Shown here: piece by piece, positions 8,107 through 18,990 of the stretch | Layout of the letters: each line of letters starts with the position of its first letter | Position numbering within the stretch: the first letter of the stretch is position 1 | Source: Enterobacteriaceae bacterium | GTDB taxonomy: Bacteria; Pseudomonadota; Gammaproteobacteria; Enterobacterales; Enterobacteriaceae | NCBI GenBank assembly: GCA_031261005.1 | Contig: JAISKF010000004.1 | Location: 1-42,757, forward strand | Length of the DNA: 42,757 nucleotides | Reading direction: 5' to 3' | Notes under the pieces: generated by a model | Told to the model about the DNA's origin: nothing | Seen by the model: only the letters and a program-made list of their open reading frames with translations | The model's database searches: none | Program-made: the position numbers and the translations under genes

Positions 8107-8160
8107 ATATAGATACTTCTTTTTGTAACATTTTATTTTGTAGATTAGCAGAAATTTGTG

Positions 8161-8246
8161 TGGTGCGAAGAGAGGGACTTGAACCCTCACGTCCGAAGGA
8201 CACTAACACCTGAAGCTAGCGCGTCTACCAATTCCGCCACCTTCGC
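8161..8246 (-). tRNA. leuT: tRNA-Leu (anticodon CAG)
   Basis: An 86-nt class II tRNA starts GCGAAGGTGGCGGAATTGG, has anticodon CAG in CTTCAGGT, a long variable arm (TGTCCTTCGGACGT) and an encoded CCA. Its order between tRNA-His and tRNA-Pro is as in the E. coli argX operon. Confidence 0.95.
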
Positions 8247-8286
8247 AAGGTCACAAAAACTTCTTAACAACGGTACTACAAAATAA

Positions 8287-8363
8287 TGGGGTGGCTAATG
8301 GGACTTGAACCCACGACAACTGGAATCACAATCCAGGGCTCTACCAACTGAGCTATAGCCACC
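8287..8363 (-). tRNA. hisR: tRNA-His (anticodon GTG)
   Basis: A 77-nt tRNA starts GGTGGCTATAGCTCAG, with the extra 5' G typical of tRNA-His, anticodon GTG in ATTGTGAT and an encoded CCA. It is second in the operon. Confidence 0.96.
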
Positions 8364-8426
8364 ATAAATTCTTGCTCAACCCGGTATACAAACCTCGGAT
8401 ATTATCACTGCCTGCACACTCTTTAA

Positions 8427-8503
<77 letters not shown>

Positions 8504-8525
8504 GCAGTGCGCCGTTGCGGTGAGG

Positions 8526-8554
8526 ATACTACGGATTTCGGTCTCGTCTGTCTA
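8526..8554 (-). promoter_or_regulatory. Sigma70 promoter of the tRNA operon
   Basis: On the minus strand TAGACA (8549-8554) and TAGTAT (8526-8531) are separated by exactly 17 nt, about 23 nt upstream of tRNA-Arg. The GC-containing stretch after the -10 resembles the stringently controlled discriminators of stable-RNA promoters. The hexamers match consensus at five and four of six positions. Confidence 0.6.
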
Positions 8555-8861
8555 GCCCTTTTTTCAGGAATTTTATCAATTGCTCACTTCATCAACGATC
8601 AGCGTAATTTTTTATCTCAAAACGATCCTGAATCATCTTTCCTAAAAAATTAATTTACAATTATGGTCATTTTTTACTTCCAGAAAGTCTCAACCTCTTT
8701 TAAAGTCTGCGCGAGCGGATAAAAAAACTCCCATAAGCAGACCAATAAAAGCAAACACTCATCTTCTGCCAGATACTATCGCCTTTCAGACGTTAGTACT
8801 TTATTGATCGTAAAAACTGGCAGGAAATATAAATCGATAAATATATAGGAACACATCCACA
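8555..8861. other. Intergenic region upstream of sstT
   Basis: This stretch separates the divergent tRNA operon promoter from sstT and should contain the sstT promoter and leader. No clear terminator, dyad or ORF is seen, and I could not choose a promoter with confidence. Confidence 0.4.
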
Positions 8862-10121
8862 GTGAGTACTTTAAATAGACCCATGCGCTTCTTCTTTCGA
8901 GGCAGCCTTGTTACCCAAATAATTATCGGCTTAATCGCTGGCATTATTTTATCGCTGCTATCGCCATCAGCAGCTCAAGCCGTTGGACTTTTAGGTAGCT
9001 TGTTCGTTGGTGCGCTGAAATCCGTTGCGCCTATTCTGGTCTTTATCTTAGTTGCGTCCTCAATTGCGAATCACAAGCAAGGGCAAAAAACTAACATGAA
9101 GCCGATTATTGTTTTATATCTTATCGGTACTCTTGCTGCGGCATTAATCGCGGTGCTGGGTAGTTTTATGTTCCCGTCATCGTTGATTCTGGCAACCTCT
9201 GACGCCTCTATTGCGCCGCCAGGCAGCGTAGTTGAAGTTCTGCGTGCCGTGTTATTCAAAATGGTAGATAACCCTGTCAGAGCATTAATGGACGCCAACT
9301 ATATCGGCTTGCTGGTATGGGGAATTGCATTAGGTGTGGCTCTGCGTCATGCCTCTGATACCACTAAAATCGTTGTCAGTGATCTTTCCTACGGCATCAC
9401 TTTTATTGTCCGTCTGGTGATCCGTTTCGCGCCAATCGGTATTTTTGGTCTGGTTTCTGCCACGTTATCCGATCCGGAAACCGGTTTTTCTGCATTCAGC
9501 GGTTATGCTCACCTTTTGGTTGTATTAATCGGTTGTATGGCGGTTGTAGCATTGGTGCTGAATCCGCTGATTGTCTTTTTCATCACTCGCCAGAATCCCT
9601 ATCCGCTGGTATTAACCTGTCTGCGTGATAGCGGTATTCCTGCTTTCTTTACGCGCAGCTCTGCGGCAAACATTCCGGTCAACATGACGCTGTGTAAAAA
9701 GTTAAATCTGAAAGAAGAGACTTACTCTGTCGCTGTGCCGCTAGGCTCTGCTATTAATATGGCGGGCGCGGCAGTGACGATCACCGTCCTGACGCTGGCA
9801 GCGGTATACACGCTGGGTATTCAAGTTGATATTCCAACGGCGGTGTTACTTAGCGTAATTGCGTCCATCTGCGCTTGCGGCGCATCGGGTGTGGCTGGCG
9901 GTTCGCTGCTGCTGATCCCTGTTGCCTGTAGCATGTTCGGTATTCCAAATGAAATCGCTATGCAGGTTGTAGCTGTTGGCTTCATTATCGGCGTGCTGCA
10001 AGACTCGGTAGAAACGGCTATCAACTCATCGACTGATGTGGTGTTTATCGCGGCAGTTTGTAAAGCGGAAGAACAGAAAGAAGCCGCCGCAATTGCAGCG
10101 AGTGTCACAGAGAAAGATTAA
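8862..10121 (+). CDS. sstT: Sodium-driven serine/threonine symporter SstT
   Basis: SstT takes up serine and threonine with Na+ across the inner membrane and belongs to the dicarboxylate/amino acid:cation symporter (DAACS) family. The 419-residue sequence tracks E. coli Sst[22 protein letters not shown] near the N-terminus, [19 protein letters not shown], the hairpin-loop Ser-rich segment [16 protein letters not shown], and the second hairpin [18 protein letters not shown], which together form the substrate site. It has the hydrophobic segments expected for eight membrane helices and two re-entrant loops. The start is GTG. In E. coli, yifK occupies a nearby place beside these tRNAs, so a different transporter is present here. 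A strong terminator follows. Confidence 0.95.
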   Translation: MSTLNRPMRFFFRGSLVTQIIIGLIAGIILSLLSPSAAQAVGLLGSLFVGALKSVAPILVFILVASSIANHKQGQKTNMKPIIVLYLIGTLAAALIAVLGSFMFPSSLILATSDASIAPPGSVVEVLRAVLFKMVDNPVRALMDANYIGLLVWGIALGVALRHASDTTKIVVSDLSYGITFIVRLVIRFAPIGIFGLVSATLSDPETGFSAFSGYAHLLVVLIGCMAVVALVLNPLIVFFITRQNPYPLVLTCLRDSGIPAFFTRSSAANIPVNMTLCKKLNLKEETYSVAVPLGSAINMAGAAVTITVLTLAAVYTLGIQVDIPTAVLLSVIASICACGASGVAGGSLLLIPVACSMFGIPNEIAMQVVAVGFIIGVLQDSVETAINSSTDVVFIAAVCKAEEQKEAAAIAASVTEKD

Positions 10122-10144
10122 TTTAGGTTAGTCATTTAACGACA

Positions 10145-10172
10145 AAAAGCCCAATGCAAATTGGGCTTTTTT
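10145..10172 (+). terminator. Terminator of sstT
   Basis: AAAAGCCCAAT and ATTGGGCTTTT form an 11-bp stem with a 4-nt GCAA loop and a T tail, 24 nt after the sstT stop. It is symmetrical, but the next minus-strand gene, wecG, ends about 365 bp away beyond two repeat copies. Confidence 0.9.
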
Positions 10173-10183
10173 ACATACAGAAC

Positions 10184-10332
10184 AATAGATTAATAATAAC
10201 TCGTAGGGGCGGTTGTTAACCGCCCGTCGATTTCACCGTGGTTTGGCGGGCGACAGGTTGTCGCCCCTACCGAAAATGACATAATCATTTGAAATTTATA
10301 ACAATAATGTAATTTTCACCCGAAATTCGGGT
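10184..10332. repeat. Palindromic MITE-like element, copy 2 (left end missing)
   Basis: Hairpin cores GGGGCGGTTGTTAACCGCCC and GGGCGACAGGTTGTCGCCCC are bounded by GTA and TAC. They are followed by the right arm (TAATCATTTGAAATTTATAA) and the right end CACCCGAAATTCGGGTT. The left terminal repeat is absent or truncated near 10184. It abuts a second, complete copy in the same orientation. Confidence 0.75.
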
Positions 10333-10338
10333 TATATA

Positions 10339-10521
10339 AACCTCAAATTTGGATAAAAAATAGTAATATATTGATAATAAAGAATAATCCGTAGGGGCGG
10401 CAATCTGCCGCCCGTTGATTTCACCGTGGTTTGGCGGGCGACAGGTTGTCGCCCCTACGGAAAACGACATAATTATTTGAAATTTATCGTAATAATATAA
10501 ATTTCACCCGAAATTCGGGTT
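10339..10521. repeat. Palindromic MITE-like element, copy 3 (complete)
   Basis: This is the clearest copy. The left end AACCTCAAATTTGGATAAAA pairs imperfectly with the right end TTTCACCCGAAATTCGGGTT, and two hairpin cores lie between them. Its central part is nearly identical to copy 2 just upstream, so the two are a recent tandem pair. It lies between the sstT terminator and the 3' end of wecG. Confidence 0.8.
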
Positions 10522-10536
10522 ATATTCATACTGACA

Positions 10537-11265
10537 TTAAAGACGGTTCGTATAATAATAAATTACAAATTTCAGCAGCTTAAACTGGCGACGCCAGCGA
10601 GTCGGCTGCGCTAACAGGCGATAAAGCCATTCCAGCCCCATATCCTGCCAGACTTTCGGCGCACGTTTTACATGACCGGTAAATACATCGTAAGTCCCGC
10701 CGACGCCCATATACAAAGCATCTGGATACACTTTACGGCAATCACGCATCCATAATTCCTGCTTTGGCGATCCCATCGCCACGGTAACAAATTTCGCGCC
10801 GCTGGCGCGGATTCGTTCAAATAACGCGTCACGATCTTCTGTTTTGAAATAGCCGTCCTGACTGCCGACAATATTCACATTCCATTGGTTTTTCAGCTTT
10901 TGTTCTGTTTCAGCTAATACTTCAGGTTTACCGCCCACCAGAAAAACCGGAATATTTTTTTCACCGGCTCGCTGCATCAAGGCTTCCCAAAGATCCGCCC
11001 CCGCAATCCGCTTCATATCTGCATTAGGATATTTCCGGCGAATCGAACGCACAATGCTGATGCCATCGGCATATTTATATTCTGCCGCATCAATCAGATC
11101 ACGCAGCGCCTTATCCTGCTCTGCTGTCATCACTTTTTCAGCATTAATGGCAACCAGCGTACCGGTTTTGATGCCGTCATCACTAAACAGATGATCGACA
11201 AACTGCGCCATATCGCGAAAGCCCCATATATCAATGCCGCGAATACTATATTGCTCAATATTCAC
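10537..11265 (-). CDS. wecG: UDP-N-acetyl-D-mannosaminuronic acid transferase
   Basis: WecG (RffM) adds ManNAcA to undecaprenyl-PP-GlcNAc (lipid I), giving lipid II of ECA synthesis on the cytosolic side of the inner membrane. The protein has 242 residues and shows the TagA/CpsF/WecB glycosyltransferase fold: [10 protein letters not shown] near residue 38, [25 protein letters not shown], and the signature [23 protein letters not shown] followed by [20 protein letters not shown]. The C-terminal part is basic and aromatic ([20 protein letters not shown]), in keeping with membrane contact. It is the last gene of the ECA operon and starts 9 nt after wzyE. Confidence 0.95.
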   Translation of the reverse strand: MNIEQYSIRGIDIWGFRDMAQFVDHLFSDDGIKTGTLVAINAEKVMTAEQDKALRDLIDAAEYKYADGISIVRSIRRKYPNADMKRIAGADLWEALMQRAGEKNIPVFLVGGKPEVLAETEQKLKNQWNVNIVGSQDGYFKTEDRDALFERIRASGAKFVTVAMGSPKQELWMRDCRKVYPDALYMGVGGTYDVFTGHVKRAPKVWQDMGLEWLYRLLAQPTRWRRQFKLLKFVIYYYTNRL

Positions 11266-11274
11266 CCTACGCTC

Positions 11275-12657
11275 CTAAACTACTTTCGCATTATCAATTT
11301 TCGTCTGCGTATTCGTCGGCAAACCAGTCAAAGAACGACGAATACGCTGGCGAATCAACCCACAGGTATCAAAAGCCCAATACAACAGCTTGGCGATAAT
11401 CAGACACATGCCAAAAATCATCGCAAAGAATACAACACGCGAAACAAAAGAGTCCAAACCCTCGCGCGTCAATACAATAATATTGAATACCGCACCAAAG
11501 CAGAAAGCCTGCATAATAGCGCCTTTATAGCGATTCGGCTCTAATTTCCCTTTCTCATAAATCCAGTCAAACCACTTAATAATCAAGCCGACAATCACTG
11601 CGCCCAGCGGGATAAACCAAATACCGCCCATCACCACTAATGAGCCAATCAAGGTTGGTGAGATCGCTAAACCTGAATGATAATCCAGCACTTCCCAAGT
11701 GAAATAGTTGGCGGTATTGACGACCAGATTTGGTCTGTCCGGCCACAACCAGCTTGGGATAAAGACATAGAAATCGCGCACAATAGGCGCTAATCCCTGA
11801 AACTCAATTTTGTCGTAATTTTGCAGTAACAACGCCAGATTTTCCCACGGCGAGAACGTATCACGAGTTAAGTAGAGGAAAGTGTAAAACGCTTCTGCGC
11901 CTGATACATTCATGCCGTAACGCTTCAACGCCAGCCAGAACATGCCGACAACACCGGCAATACCTGCCGCAACGAGCATCCACAAAGTGATATGCCCGCG
12001 CGCGATACCGATAAATAAAAACAGTGAAAAGGCGATCATAATATTCGCCCGCGTTCCGCCGACCACAACATAAGTCAGAATGCCGAACGCAACGGTACTG
12101 ATCAAAAACAGAAACCAGCTACGAGTATTCTCTTTCAGGAAATAGACGATCAGCATGGCGGGAATAAAGAAATAGAAGAAACGTTTTAACGCCACACCGT
12201 AAACATCGCTGGAAAAAATCTGGCTGTATTTTTCCAGTTTAAACAGCAAAAAGCCGTTTTGCAGGAAGAAAATCCCGACCGTTGAGATCGCCACCAGCGC
12301 CAGTAATATCCACGTCAGATTCGTTTCCACGCGATTCATGGTAAACAACGCAAGGCGCGGCACGGTACTGGCTTTGACCAAGCGCGTCTTATAGCAAACA
12401 TAATAAATAGCATAAAAGCAGGTGGCAGATAACAAAGCGTGCAACAGCGAATCAACCTCAACCACCTGTACATCAAACTGAAAAATCAGCAAACAGCTTA
12501 GTGGAAAGCCGAAGTAAAACGTCAGCAAATACAGCAGAGAAAACAGTACGTTAAAATTGAAACGTACTCGTCTGAATTCCTGATAAATTAACGTAAGAAT
12601 AAATCCCAGCGAAATCAGATAAACAACAAGTAAACCGCCGAATTGTGCTGGTTGCAT
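11275..12657 (-). CDS. wzyE: ECA polysaccharide polymerase WzyE
   Basis: WzyE joins flipped trisaccharide repeats on the periplasmic face into the ECA chain. The 460-residue protein is highly hydrophobic, with roughly a dozen membrane segments starting at [21 protein letters not shown] long soluble loop ([29 protein letters not shown]) is followed by [20 protein letters not shown], conserved in WzyE and distinct from O-antigen Wzy. The start codon shares one base with the wecF stop (TAATG), so translation is coupled. It works with WzxE and WzzE from the same cluster. No disruption was seen. Confidence 0.93.
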   Translation of the reverse strand: MQPAQFGGLLVVYLISLGFILTLIYQEFRRVRFNFNVLFSLLYLLTFYFGFPLSCLLIFQFDVQVVEVDSLLHALLSATCFYAIYYVCYKTRLVKASTVPRLALFTMNRVETNLTWILLALVAISTVGIFFLQNGFLLFKLEKYSQIFSSDVYGVALKRFFYFFIPAMLIVYFLKENTRSWFLFLISTVAFGILTYVVVGGTRANIMIAFSLFLFIGIARGHITLWMLVAAGIAGVVGMFWLALKRYGMNVSGAEAFYTFLYLTRDTFSPWENLALLLQNYDKIEFQGLAPIVRDFYVFIPSWLWPDRPNLVVNTANYFTWEVLDYHSGLAISPTLIGSLVVMGGIWFIPLGAVIVGLIIKWFDWIYEKGKLEPNRYKGAIMQAFCFGAVFNIIVLTREGLDSFVSRVVFFAMIFGMCLIIAKLLYWAFDTCGLIRQRIRRSLTGLPTNTQTKIDNAKVV

Positions 12658-13763
12658 TATTCGCTCTCCCCAACGGCACTTTCACCGAAAGCGATTCGCA
12701 GCGCTTGTTTCCAGCCGTCAATATAGTTGGGATTGAAGAACGCGATTTGGCTTTTATTCATAGCGGCGAGCTTGGCTTGCGTTGCTCGCACGGTTTCGCG
12801 ATTAACGCTATCGCCATAAAACAGGAAAGGAACTTGTTGCTCTTGCAGATCGTGCCAGAACGGATTTTGACGGCTGACAACAAAAGGCACACCGCTTTGA
12901 ATCAGCAAGCACAGCGTACCGATCCCTTGCTGGCGGTTAAAAATAAAGTAGCCTAAATCACAGCTCGCAAGGAGCGCTAAATACTTATCAAAAGGGATCT
13001 GATCAGTCAGCAATGTGACTTGCTTGTCAGGGAATAATGCCCGCGCTTTCGCGTTGATCTCAGCGATATAAGCCTGATTATTTGCCGGATAACCCAGCGG
13101 GATCAGGATTTTCACTTTATCCGCTGCAAATTTATCGTGAATTTCTTGTAACGCTTCCAAATGCCGATTGGTGCGATCGCCGGAATTTCCCAGCAGTATA
13201 GTGATGACGTCCTGACGGCTTTTATTGCTACTGTTTGGCAGGCAATAATCAGGATTCATACGCGTTGGGAAATAGAGCAAAGAGCAGGGAACATTCGCAT
13301 GGCGCTGCTGATAGTGCATCAAATCGCCGCGAGTGGCAAAAACATGCCCGACTTTGCCTTGAGCAATCCGGCGTAAACGATAAAACAGACGGAATTTCCA
13401 GCTAACAGAGTCTTCATACAGATCTGCGCCCCAGATATGCCAGCTCACGCGTTTGGCATCAATCTGATTGAACAGTAATGCCAGCCAGAGCTTTGCATTA
13501 AACTGACCGTGAAAGAGAAAACGAATACCGCTATCGATTTTGCTACGAGAGATCACCGCCTGCGCTAATGATGATTTATCGGGATAAGATTCTATTTTCA
13601 ATTGACTAAAGGAATCAAATAGCGAGGTATCCTTTGCTGCAACCATAAAACGCTGCACATATTCAGGCTTTGTCTGCGAGGACAAAACATCATTAAAAAA
13701 ACGTAACACCGTTAAATTATGATGAGGAATATCAGAACCTAGTATATGTATCAAAGTTGTCAT
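12657..13763 (-). CDS. wecF: TDP-Fuc4NAc:lipid II Fuc4NAc transferase
   Basis: WecF (RffT) adds the third sugar, 4-acetamido-4,6-dideoxy-D-galactose, to lipid II and completes the ECA repeat as lipid III. The 368-residue protein shows family features such as [20 protein letters not shown] at the start, [31 protein letters not shown] sequence in the nucleotide-binding half ([19 protein letters not shown]) and the C-terminal [19 protein letters not shown]. It belongs to the GT56 family, is peripheral to the inner membrane and uses the sugar made by RffG, RffH, WecE and WecD. It overlaps wzxE by 4 nt. Confidence 0.94.
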   Translation of the reverse strand: MTTLIHILGSDIPHHNLTVLRFFNDVLSSQTKPEYVQRFMVAAKDTSLFDSFSQLKIESYPDKSSLAQAVISRSKIDSGIRFLFHGQFNAKLWLALLFNQIDAKRVSWHIWGADLYEDSVSWKFRLFYRLRRIAQGKVGHVFATRGDLMHYQQRHANVPCSLLYFPTRMNPDYCLPNSSNKSRQDVITILLGNSGDRTNRHLEALQEIHDKFAADKVKILIPLGYPANNQAYIAEINAKARALFPDKQVTLLTDQIPFDKYLALLASCDLGYFIFNRQQGIGTLCLLIQSGVPFVVSRQNPFWHDLQEQQVPFLFYGDSVNRETVRATQAKLAAMNKSQIAFFNPNYIDGWKQALRIAFGESAVGESE

Positions 13764-15010
13764 GATCGTCTACGATAAATAAGGAAAATGCAGCTACAAA
13801 GCATAAAATAGATAATATAAGTAGCCATATAAGATTGCGCTGCGCCCAAAGCGCCGTTTTGCGGTATCAGCCAATGGGAGAAGCCCGTCAGCAAAGCAAA
13901 CTGGCTGACTTCAGCTAAAATATAGAACCTCAATGATGCCTTAGCGATAATCAAATAGCCAAAAACATACGATCCCACTTTCAGTACATCACCCACTAAC
14001 TGCCAGGCAAACAGATCACGCATCGCAACAAATTTGCTGGAAAACAGCAGCCAGATAGCAAAATCACGCAGCAGCCAAACGCCAAAACTCACGACAGCAA
14101 CCGCCAGTAAGACAAAACGCAGCGAGCGTAGAATTTCACGGGAAATCTCCTGCTTGCTGGTTAAACGGGACAGCGTTGGCAGCAAATAAACAGTAAACGA
14201 TGCCGTGATAAATTGCAGATACGCATCAGAAATACTGCTGACACCTTGCCAGATCCCCACATCGTCCCAGCTATAATGCTCTGCCAGCAGATTTCGCATC
14301 ATCACATAAGCGACGGGCAGCGTAACCGAAGTAATCAATGCCATCAGTGTGAATTTGCTTAAATTACTGGCTAATGCTTTGTCCCACATCGGTTTGAGAT
14401 ATGCCAGCGGAATGGTTTTGCGATGCCACAAAATAAAACCGGCAGGGATCACCACTAATGCAGGCACTAGCGCTAAGCCCGCTAAAGCGCCCTCGTAGCC
14501 GCCGAAGTAATAACAGATAACATAGCCTGCGACACCAAACAGACTACCGCCGATAACACCCAGTGCATTGCCTTTAGCATCGAGGTAGCCTTTCAGGATC
14601 GCGAGAAAAAAATTAGCGTAGGCGATACCCATCTGGATAAATGCTACCGCTCGCACCACATTTTGATATTCAGTGTGACCAAACAAGCCAATACTAATCG
14701 GCGCGGAAAATAGCAGAAAGATCACTGCCAGCAGTGTGGAGAAACCAAGAATAATGCTGGCTGATGTTCCCAGCGCTTTGCGTAACTGTTCTGGCTCTTG
14801 ATGATATTGCGCGACATAGCGAGTGATGCCGTTGAAAATCCCCGCGCCCGATAACACACCCAATACTGTAATCAACTGGCGGAAGTTACCCGCCAGACCC
14901 ACCCCGCTTGGACCGAAAGAGACTGCTAACAGCTTAACCACTAATAGCCCCACGCCAATTTTAATCAGCGTGGAGGCAGCAGTCCAAATTGATGCTTTAG
15001 CCAAAGACAT
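13760..15010 (-). CDS. wzxE: Lipid III flippase WzxE
   Basis: WzxE moves undecaprenyl-PP-linked ECA trisaccharide from the cytosolic to the periplasmic leaflet. The 416 residues equal the E. coli length. The sequence is a multi-pass MATE/MVF-like membrane protein starting [28 protein letters not shown], with [19 protein letters not shown] and [15 protein letters not shown] near the N-terminus, a motif typical of WzxE. About twelve hydrophobic helices can be followed to FLIYRRRS. It overlaps wecF by 4 nt and begins one nucleotide after wecE. The gene is intact. Confidence 0.95.
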   Translation of the reverse strand: MSLAKASIWTAASTLIKIGVGLLVVKLLAVSFGPSGVGLAGNFRQLITVLGVLSGAGIFNGITRYVAQYHQEPEQLRKALGTSASIILGFSTLLAVIFLLFSAPISIGLFGHTEYQNVVRAVAFIQMGIAYANFFLAILKGYLDAKGNALGVIGGSLFGVAGYVICYYFGGYEGALAGLALVPALVVIPAGFILWHRKTIPLAYLKPMWDKALASNLSKFTLMALITSVTLPVAYVMMRNLLAEHYSWDDVGIWQGVSSISDAYLQFITASFTVYLLPTLSRLTSKQEISREILRSLRFVLLAVAVVSFGVWLLRDFAIWLLFSSKFVAMRDLFAWQLVGDVLKVGSYVFGYLIIAKASLRFYILAEVSQFALLTGFSHWLIPQNGALGAAQSYMATYIIYFMLCSCIFLIYRRRS

Positions 15011-15011
15011 A

Positions 15012-16142
15012 TCAGGCGAAATAACTCAAAATAGTATTAATGACAGTACGTTGAGTAATTTCGGTCATGTTATAAAACAGCGGTAAGCGAACCAGACGAT
15101 CACTTTCTTTGGAGGTGTAACGATCTTCACCGCGGAAAACGCCAAACTGTTCACCAGCAGGGCAAATATGCAGCGGAATGTAATGGAACACCGCCATGAT
15201 TTCTGCTTCTTTCAGATAGCTGATAAAGCGCGTGCGATCTTCCACATTTCTTAGCTTGATGTAGAACATGTGTGCATTCTGGCGGCAATCTGCCGGAATG
15301 GTTGGCAGTTCAATGCGCCCGCTGTCAGCCAATGCTTTAAAGGCGTCGTAGTAATTACTCCATAGCGATAAACGGCGTTCATTAATCTGTTCGGCGACTT
15401 CTAATTGCCCCCACAGATAAGCTGCCTGTAGATCTGCCATCAGATAACTAGAGCCAATATCACGCCAGGTATATTTATCCACTTGCCCACGGAAGAACTG
15501 GCTGCGGTTAGTCCCTTTTTCACGAATAATTTCAGCCCGATCAATCAGCGCCGGATCATTGACTAATGTCGCGCCGCCCTCGCCGCCAGCGGTGTAATTT
15601 TTGGTTTCATGGAAGCTGAAACAGCCGATATGCCCAATTGTACCCAGCGCTTTGCCTTTATAAGTAGACATAACACCTTGCGCGGCATCTTCAACCACAT
15701 ACAGATTGTATTTCTTCGCCAGCGCCATAATGGTATCCATTTCACAGGCAACACCCGCGTAATGAACCGGAACCAGAGCTTTGGTTTTCTCCGTGATCGC
15801 CGCTTCAATCTTGGTTTCGTCAATATTCATGGTATCCGGACGAACATCGACAAACACGATTTTAGCGCCGCGCAGTACGAATGCGTTGGCAGTCGAAACA
15901 AAAGTAAAACTCGGCATGATCACTTCATCGCCGGGTTGAATATCCAGCAGCAGCGCCGCCATTTCCAAAGATGCCGTACAAGATGGCGTTAGCAGCACTT
16001 TTTGACTGCCAAAATGCTGTTCCATCCATTGCTGACAACGACGAGTAAAACCGCCATCGCCGCACAATTTGCCGCTAGCGATAGCAGCCTGCATATATTC
16101 GATTTCTGTACCTACGACTGGAGGAGCGTTAAACGGAATCAT
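15012..16142 (-). CDS. wecE: dTDP-4-amino-4,6-dideoxygalactose transaminase
   Basis: WecE (RffA) is a PLP enzyme of the DegT/DnrJ/EryC1 family that converts dTDP-4-keto-6-deoxyglucose to dTDP-4-amino-4,6-dideoxygalactose with glutamate as donor. The 376 residues equal the E. coli length. Landmarks are [17 protein letters not shown], the PLP-site loop TPSCTASLEMAALLLDI, VVEDAAQG with the pyridine-binding Asp, and SFHETKNYTAGGEGG, whose Lys forms the internal aldimine. The substrate is the product of RffG and the product feeds WecD. It overlaps wecD by 4 nt. Confidence 0.96.
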   Translation of the reverse strand: MIPFNAPPVVGTEIEYMQAAIASGKLCGDGGFTRRCQQWMEQHFGSQKVLLTPSCTASLEMAALLLDIQPGDEVIMPSFTFVSTANAFVLRGAKIVFVDVRPDTMNIDETKIEAAITEKTKALVPVHYAGVACEMDTIMALAKKYNLYVVEDAAQGVMSTYKGKALGTIGHIGCFSFHETKNYTAGGEGGATLVNDPALIDRAEIIREKGTNRSQFFRGQVDKYTWRDIGSSYLMADLQAAYLWGQLEVAEQINERRLSLWSNYYDAFKALADSGRIELPTIPADCRQNAHMFYIKLRNVEDRTRFISYLKEAEIMAVFHYIPLHICPAGEQFGVFRGEDRYTSKESDRLVRLPLFYNMTEITQRTVINTILSYFA

Positions 16143-16900
16143 TTTTCCACCTTACCTGTACGATAAAACCAATAGGCGGTACTGTTAATGGAAGCACCGC
16201 TACGAATATAAAGACGCAAAGCCGCGAGATTGCCTGCTTGAGTAGCAACACAGAGACGATTTAGCCCCCGTTCTGCACACCAGCTTGTCGCGGCTTTCAT
16301 CAACTCAAGACCTACACCTTTATTGCCACAGCCGCGCCAAACGGCTAATAAACCGATTCGTGCCTGCTGTTCATCAATTGTGCGTAATGTTACAAAACCC
16401 TGCGGACGCCCTTTTTCATCGTCTAAAAGCAAACATTGATGATCGAAAGTACCAAGTACTGCCTTTTCCGCCCAAAGAGCATAAAAATGACCGCTATCGC
16501 TCGGCTGATACCACGGCGCACGAAAACGGCTCTGGCGAAAAACCGCAGAGGCAACATCACGCAGCCCTGCAATATCACTTTCATGCGCCGGACGGCAAGA
16601 AAATGCCGAAACTGGCGCAGGCTTTGCCGTGAGATCAACCGGTAAAGTAAAATCCACTTCGCCCTCAACCAGTTGAAAGCCCGATGCGCTAAGTGCATCG
16701 ATCACATCAAGCCGCTGCGCTGGCACTTTTGCCTGCACTAACTGAAAACGGTTCAGTTCATCAGCCGTCGGCAAATCGTCACAAGACAATTCGTCACAAG
16801 ACAAAGCAACCGCCGAATCAGCGATATTCAGCTTCGCAGTAGAGAGCGCGAAAAATTCGCTCTCCCATGCGAGATAATCAATACTGGCGCGGACGGACAT
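16139..16900 (-). CDS. wecD: dTDP-fucosamine acetyltransferase
   Basis: WecD (RffC) acetylates dTDP-4-amino-4,6-dideoxygalactose with acetyl-CoA, completing the Fuc4NAc donor. The C-terminal GNAT domain (about residues 100-250) shows [20 protein letters not shown] with the acetyl-CoA loop R-G-C-G-N-K-G and ends with [24 protein letters not shown]. The N-terminal half starts [17 protein letters not shown], the W-E-S-E/D-F-F pattern of WecD. A short internal repetition (SCDELSCDD near residue 36) makes this part somewhat long. An AGGA ribosome site lies about 8 nt before the ATG, inside the rffH 3' end, and the reading frames overlap by 23 nt. Confidence 0.93.
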   Translation of the reverse strand: MSVRASIDYLAWESEFFALSTAKLNIADSAVALSCDELSCDDLPTADELNRFQLVQAKVPAQRLDVIDALSASGFQLVEGEVDFTLPVDLTAKPAPVSAFSCRPAHESDIAGLRDVASAVFRQSRFRAPWYQPSDSGHFYALWAEKAVLGTFDHQCLLLDDEKGRPQGFVTLRTIDEQQARIGLLAVWRGCGNKGVGLELMKAATSWCAERGLNRLCVATQAGNLAALRLYIRSGASINSTAYWFYRTGKVEK

Positions 16901-17759
16901 TGAGTAAGTCCTGTAGATATTTACCGTATCCGGTTTTTGCTAACAGTTTCGCGCTTTGCTGTACGTGGGCATCATCTAACCAGCCGTTACGCCAAGCGAT
17001 CTCTTCCAGACAAGCGACTTTAAAGCCCTGCCTTTTTTCTACGGTTTGCACAAATGAGCTGGCTTCCAGCAAGCTGTCGTGTGTACCGGTATCCAGCCAT
17101 GCAAATCCACGCCCAAGCAGCTCAACATTCAGCGTTCCCTGCTCCAGATACATCTGGTTAATACTGGTAATTTCCAGTTCACCGCGCGGAGAGGGTTTCA
17201 CTTGTTTTGCTAAATCAACCACTTGATTATCGTAGAAATAAAGTCCGGTGACTGCCCAGTTTGATTTCGGCTGCGCTGGTTTTTCTTCGATAGACAGTGC
17301 TTTGAAATTGTCGTCAAACTCAACCACGCCAAAACGCTCTGGGTCCATGACCTGATAACCGAAAACCGTTGCGCCGTGATCACGAGTAACAACGCTACGC
17401 AATTTAGGGCTAAATCCTTGACCAAAATAGATATTGTCGCCTAAAACTAAACAGCAGGAATCGCCGTTAATAAACTCTTCGCCGATCAGAAAAGCCTGCG
17501 CCAAACCATCAGGGCTTGGCTGCGCGGCATAACTTAAATTGATGCCAAACGCTTCACCGCTGCCTAGCAAACGCTGGAAAGAGGGTAAATCATCAGGCGT
17601 GGAGATAATCAGAATATCGCGAATTCCTGCCAACATCAGCACTGAAAGCGGATAATAAATCATGGGCTTATCGTAAATAGGCAACAACTGCTTCGATACA
17701 CCGCGAGTTATCGGATATAAGCGCGTACCGGAACCGCCCGCCAGAATAATACCTTTCAT
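16878..17759 (-). CDS. rffH: Glucose-1-phosphate thymidylyltransferase
   Basis: RffH (an RmlA homologue) makes dTDP-glucose from glucose-1-phosphate and dTTP, the first step to Fuc4NAc. I choose the ATG at 17759: it gives [20 protein letters not shown], the exact family N-terminus, and 293 residues, the E. coli length. The longer frame from 17801 adds 14 residues without similarity. The nucleotide-binding GGSGTRLYP and the downstream [20 protein letters not shown] are intact, as are [12 protein letters not shown] and [18 protein letters not shown]. It is separated from rffG by 163 nt, the longest gap within this part of the cluster. Confidence 0.95.
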   Translation of the reverse strand: MKGIILAGGSGTRLYPITRGVSKQLLPIYDKPMIYYPLSVLMLAGIRDILIISTPDDLPSFQRLLGSGEAFGINLSYAAQPSPDGLAQAFLIGEEFINGDSCCLVLGDNIYFGQGFSPKLRSVVTRDHGATVFGYQVMDPERFGVVEFDDNFKALSIEEKPAQPKSNWAVTGLYFYDNQVVDLAKQVKPSPRGELEITSINQMYLEQGTLNVELLGRGFAWLDTGTHDSLLEASSFVQTVEKRQGFKVACLEEIAWRNGWLDDAHVQQSAKLLAKTGYGKYLQDLLNVRPRQY

Positions 17760-17827
17760 TGACGTCACCATGTTGTTAAGACCGCTCCGACAAAAAGCCA
17801 TCTTAATTAATCTTAAAAAGGTAATAC

Positions 17828-17852
17828 GGGAGCGCAGTTAATCTACGCTCCC
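17828..17852 (-). promoter_or_regulatory. Hairpin in the rffG-rffH gap
   Basis: GGGAGCG and CGCTCCC form a perfect 7-bp GC-rich stem with an 11-nt loop, within the 163-nt gap. On the minus strand it is followed after 9 nt by CTTTTT. It may weaken transcription or protect mRNA ends in the middle of the operon; it is not a clear full terminator. Confidence 0.5.
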
Positions 17853-17922
17853 ATACTCATCTTACTTATTTGGCTATCTTTCGTACTTATCTGACTGTCG
17901 CAACAAGCAATTGCAATTGCGA

Positions 17923-18990
17923 TTACGATTTCAAACCGATACGTTCACGAGCATAAGTGCCGTCTTGCACCCGCTGCCACCACGTCTGATTGGTCAGATA
18001 CCAAGCCACTGTTTTACGAATACCTGATTCAAAGGTTTCTTGCGGTTTCCAGCCCAGTTCACGCTCAATTTTGCTGGCGTCGATGGCATAACGCATATCA
18101 TGCCCCGGACGGTCAGTCACATAAGTAATTAAGTCTTGATAATGCGCTACACCTGCCGGTTTTGTTGGTGCCAGCTCTTCCAGCAGCCGACAAATGATGT
18201 GAACAACTTCAATATTTTTACGCTCGTTATGACCGCCAATATTGTAGGTCTCGCCAATTACGCCCTCTGTCACTACTTTGTAAAGCGCTCTGGCATGATC
18301 TTCAACAAACAACCAGTCCCGAATCTGCGCGCCGCTGCCATATACGGGCAGCGGTTTACCCTCTAATGCGTTTAAGATCATCAAAGGGATCAGTTTTTCC
18401 GGAAAATGGTACGGGCCATAGTTATTGGAGCAATTAGTCACAATCGTCGGGAAGCCGTAAGTCCGTAACCATGCACGTACTAAATGATCACTGGAAGCCT
18501 TTGACGCCGAATACGGGCTGCTCGGAGCATAATGCGTGGTTTCCGTGAACAAATCGTCCGTACCGTGCAGATCACCGTACACTTCATCGGTCGAGATATG
18601 ATGGAAACGAAATGCTTGCTTGCGCGCAGTTTCCAGCGCTAACCAATAATGACGCGCGGCTTCCAGCAAGGTATAAGTACCAACGATGTTGGTTTCAATA
18701 AATGCAGCAGGACCATCAATAGAGCGATCAACATGACTTTCCGCTGCCAGATGCATCACTAAATCAGGCTGATGACGATAAAACACGTCATCTAATGCCA
18801 TGCGATCACAAATATCGACCTGTTCAAAGAAATAGCGTTCACTGTCTGACACTTCAGACAGTGAATCCAGATTTCCTGCGTAAGTCAGCTTATCAACAAC
18901 AACAACGCTGTCGGAGGTATCGTTAATAATATGTCTGACAACGGCAGAACCGATAAAACCAGCACCGCCTGTAACTAAAATCTTTCTCAA
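17923..18990 (-). CDS. rffG: dTDP-glucose 4,6-dehydratase
   Basis: RffG converts dTDP-glucose to dTDP-4-keto-6-deoxyglucose with tightly bound NAD+. The short-chain dehydrogenase core is clear: [14 protein letters not shown] at the N-terminus, the active-site segment [13 protein letters not shown], and [20 protein letters not shown] with Tyr and Lys. I choose a TTG start at 18990. GGAG lies 7 nt upstream of it, but only one base before the in-frame ATG at 18996, which is too close. The TTG start gives 355 residues, equal to E. coli, and a 4-nt TTGA overlap with the wecC stop, as for the ATGA overlaps of this operon. Confidence 0.95.
   Translation of the reverse strand: MRKILVTGGAGFIGSAVVRHIINDTSDSVVVVDKLTYAGNLDSLSEVSDSERYFFEQVDICDRMALDDVFYRHQPDLVMHLAAESHVDRSIDGPAAFIETNIVGTYTLLEAARHYWLALETARKQAFRFHHISTDEVYGDLHGTDDLFTETTHYAPSSPYSASKASSDHLVRAWLRTYGFPTIVTNCSNNYGPYHFPEKLIPLMILNALEGKPLPVYGSGAQIRDWLFVEDHARALYKVVTEGVIGETYNIGGHNERKNIEVVHIICRLLEELAPTKPAGVAHYQDLITYVTDRPGHDMRYAIDASKIERELGWKPQETFESGIRKTVAWYLTNQTWWQRVQDGTYARERIGLKS

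Noticed and set aside
7794..8213. Overlapping ORFs of 87-98 codons over the tRNA-Pro and tRNA-Leu region
   Set aside because: They read through tRNA genes and terminator hairpins on both strands and have no protein similarity I recognise.
10285..10470. A 61-codon minus-strand ORF near wecG
   Set aside because: It lies inside two copies of the palindromic element and has no ribosome site or similarity.
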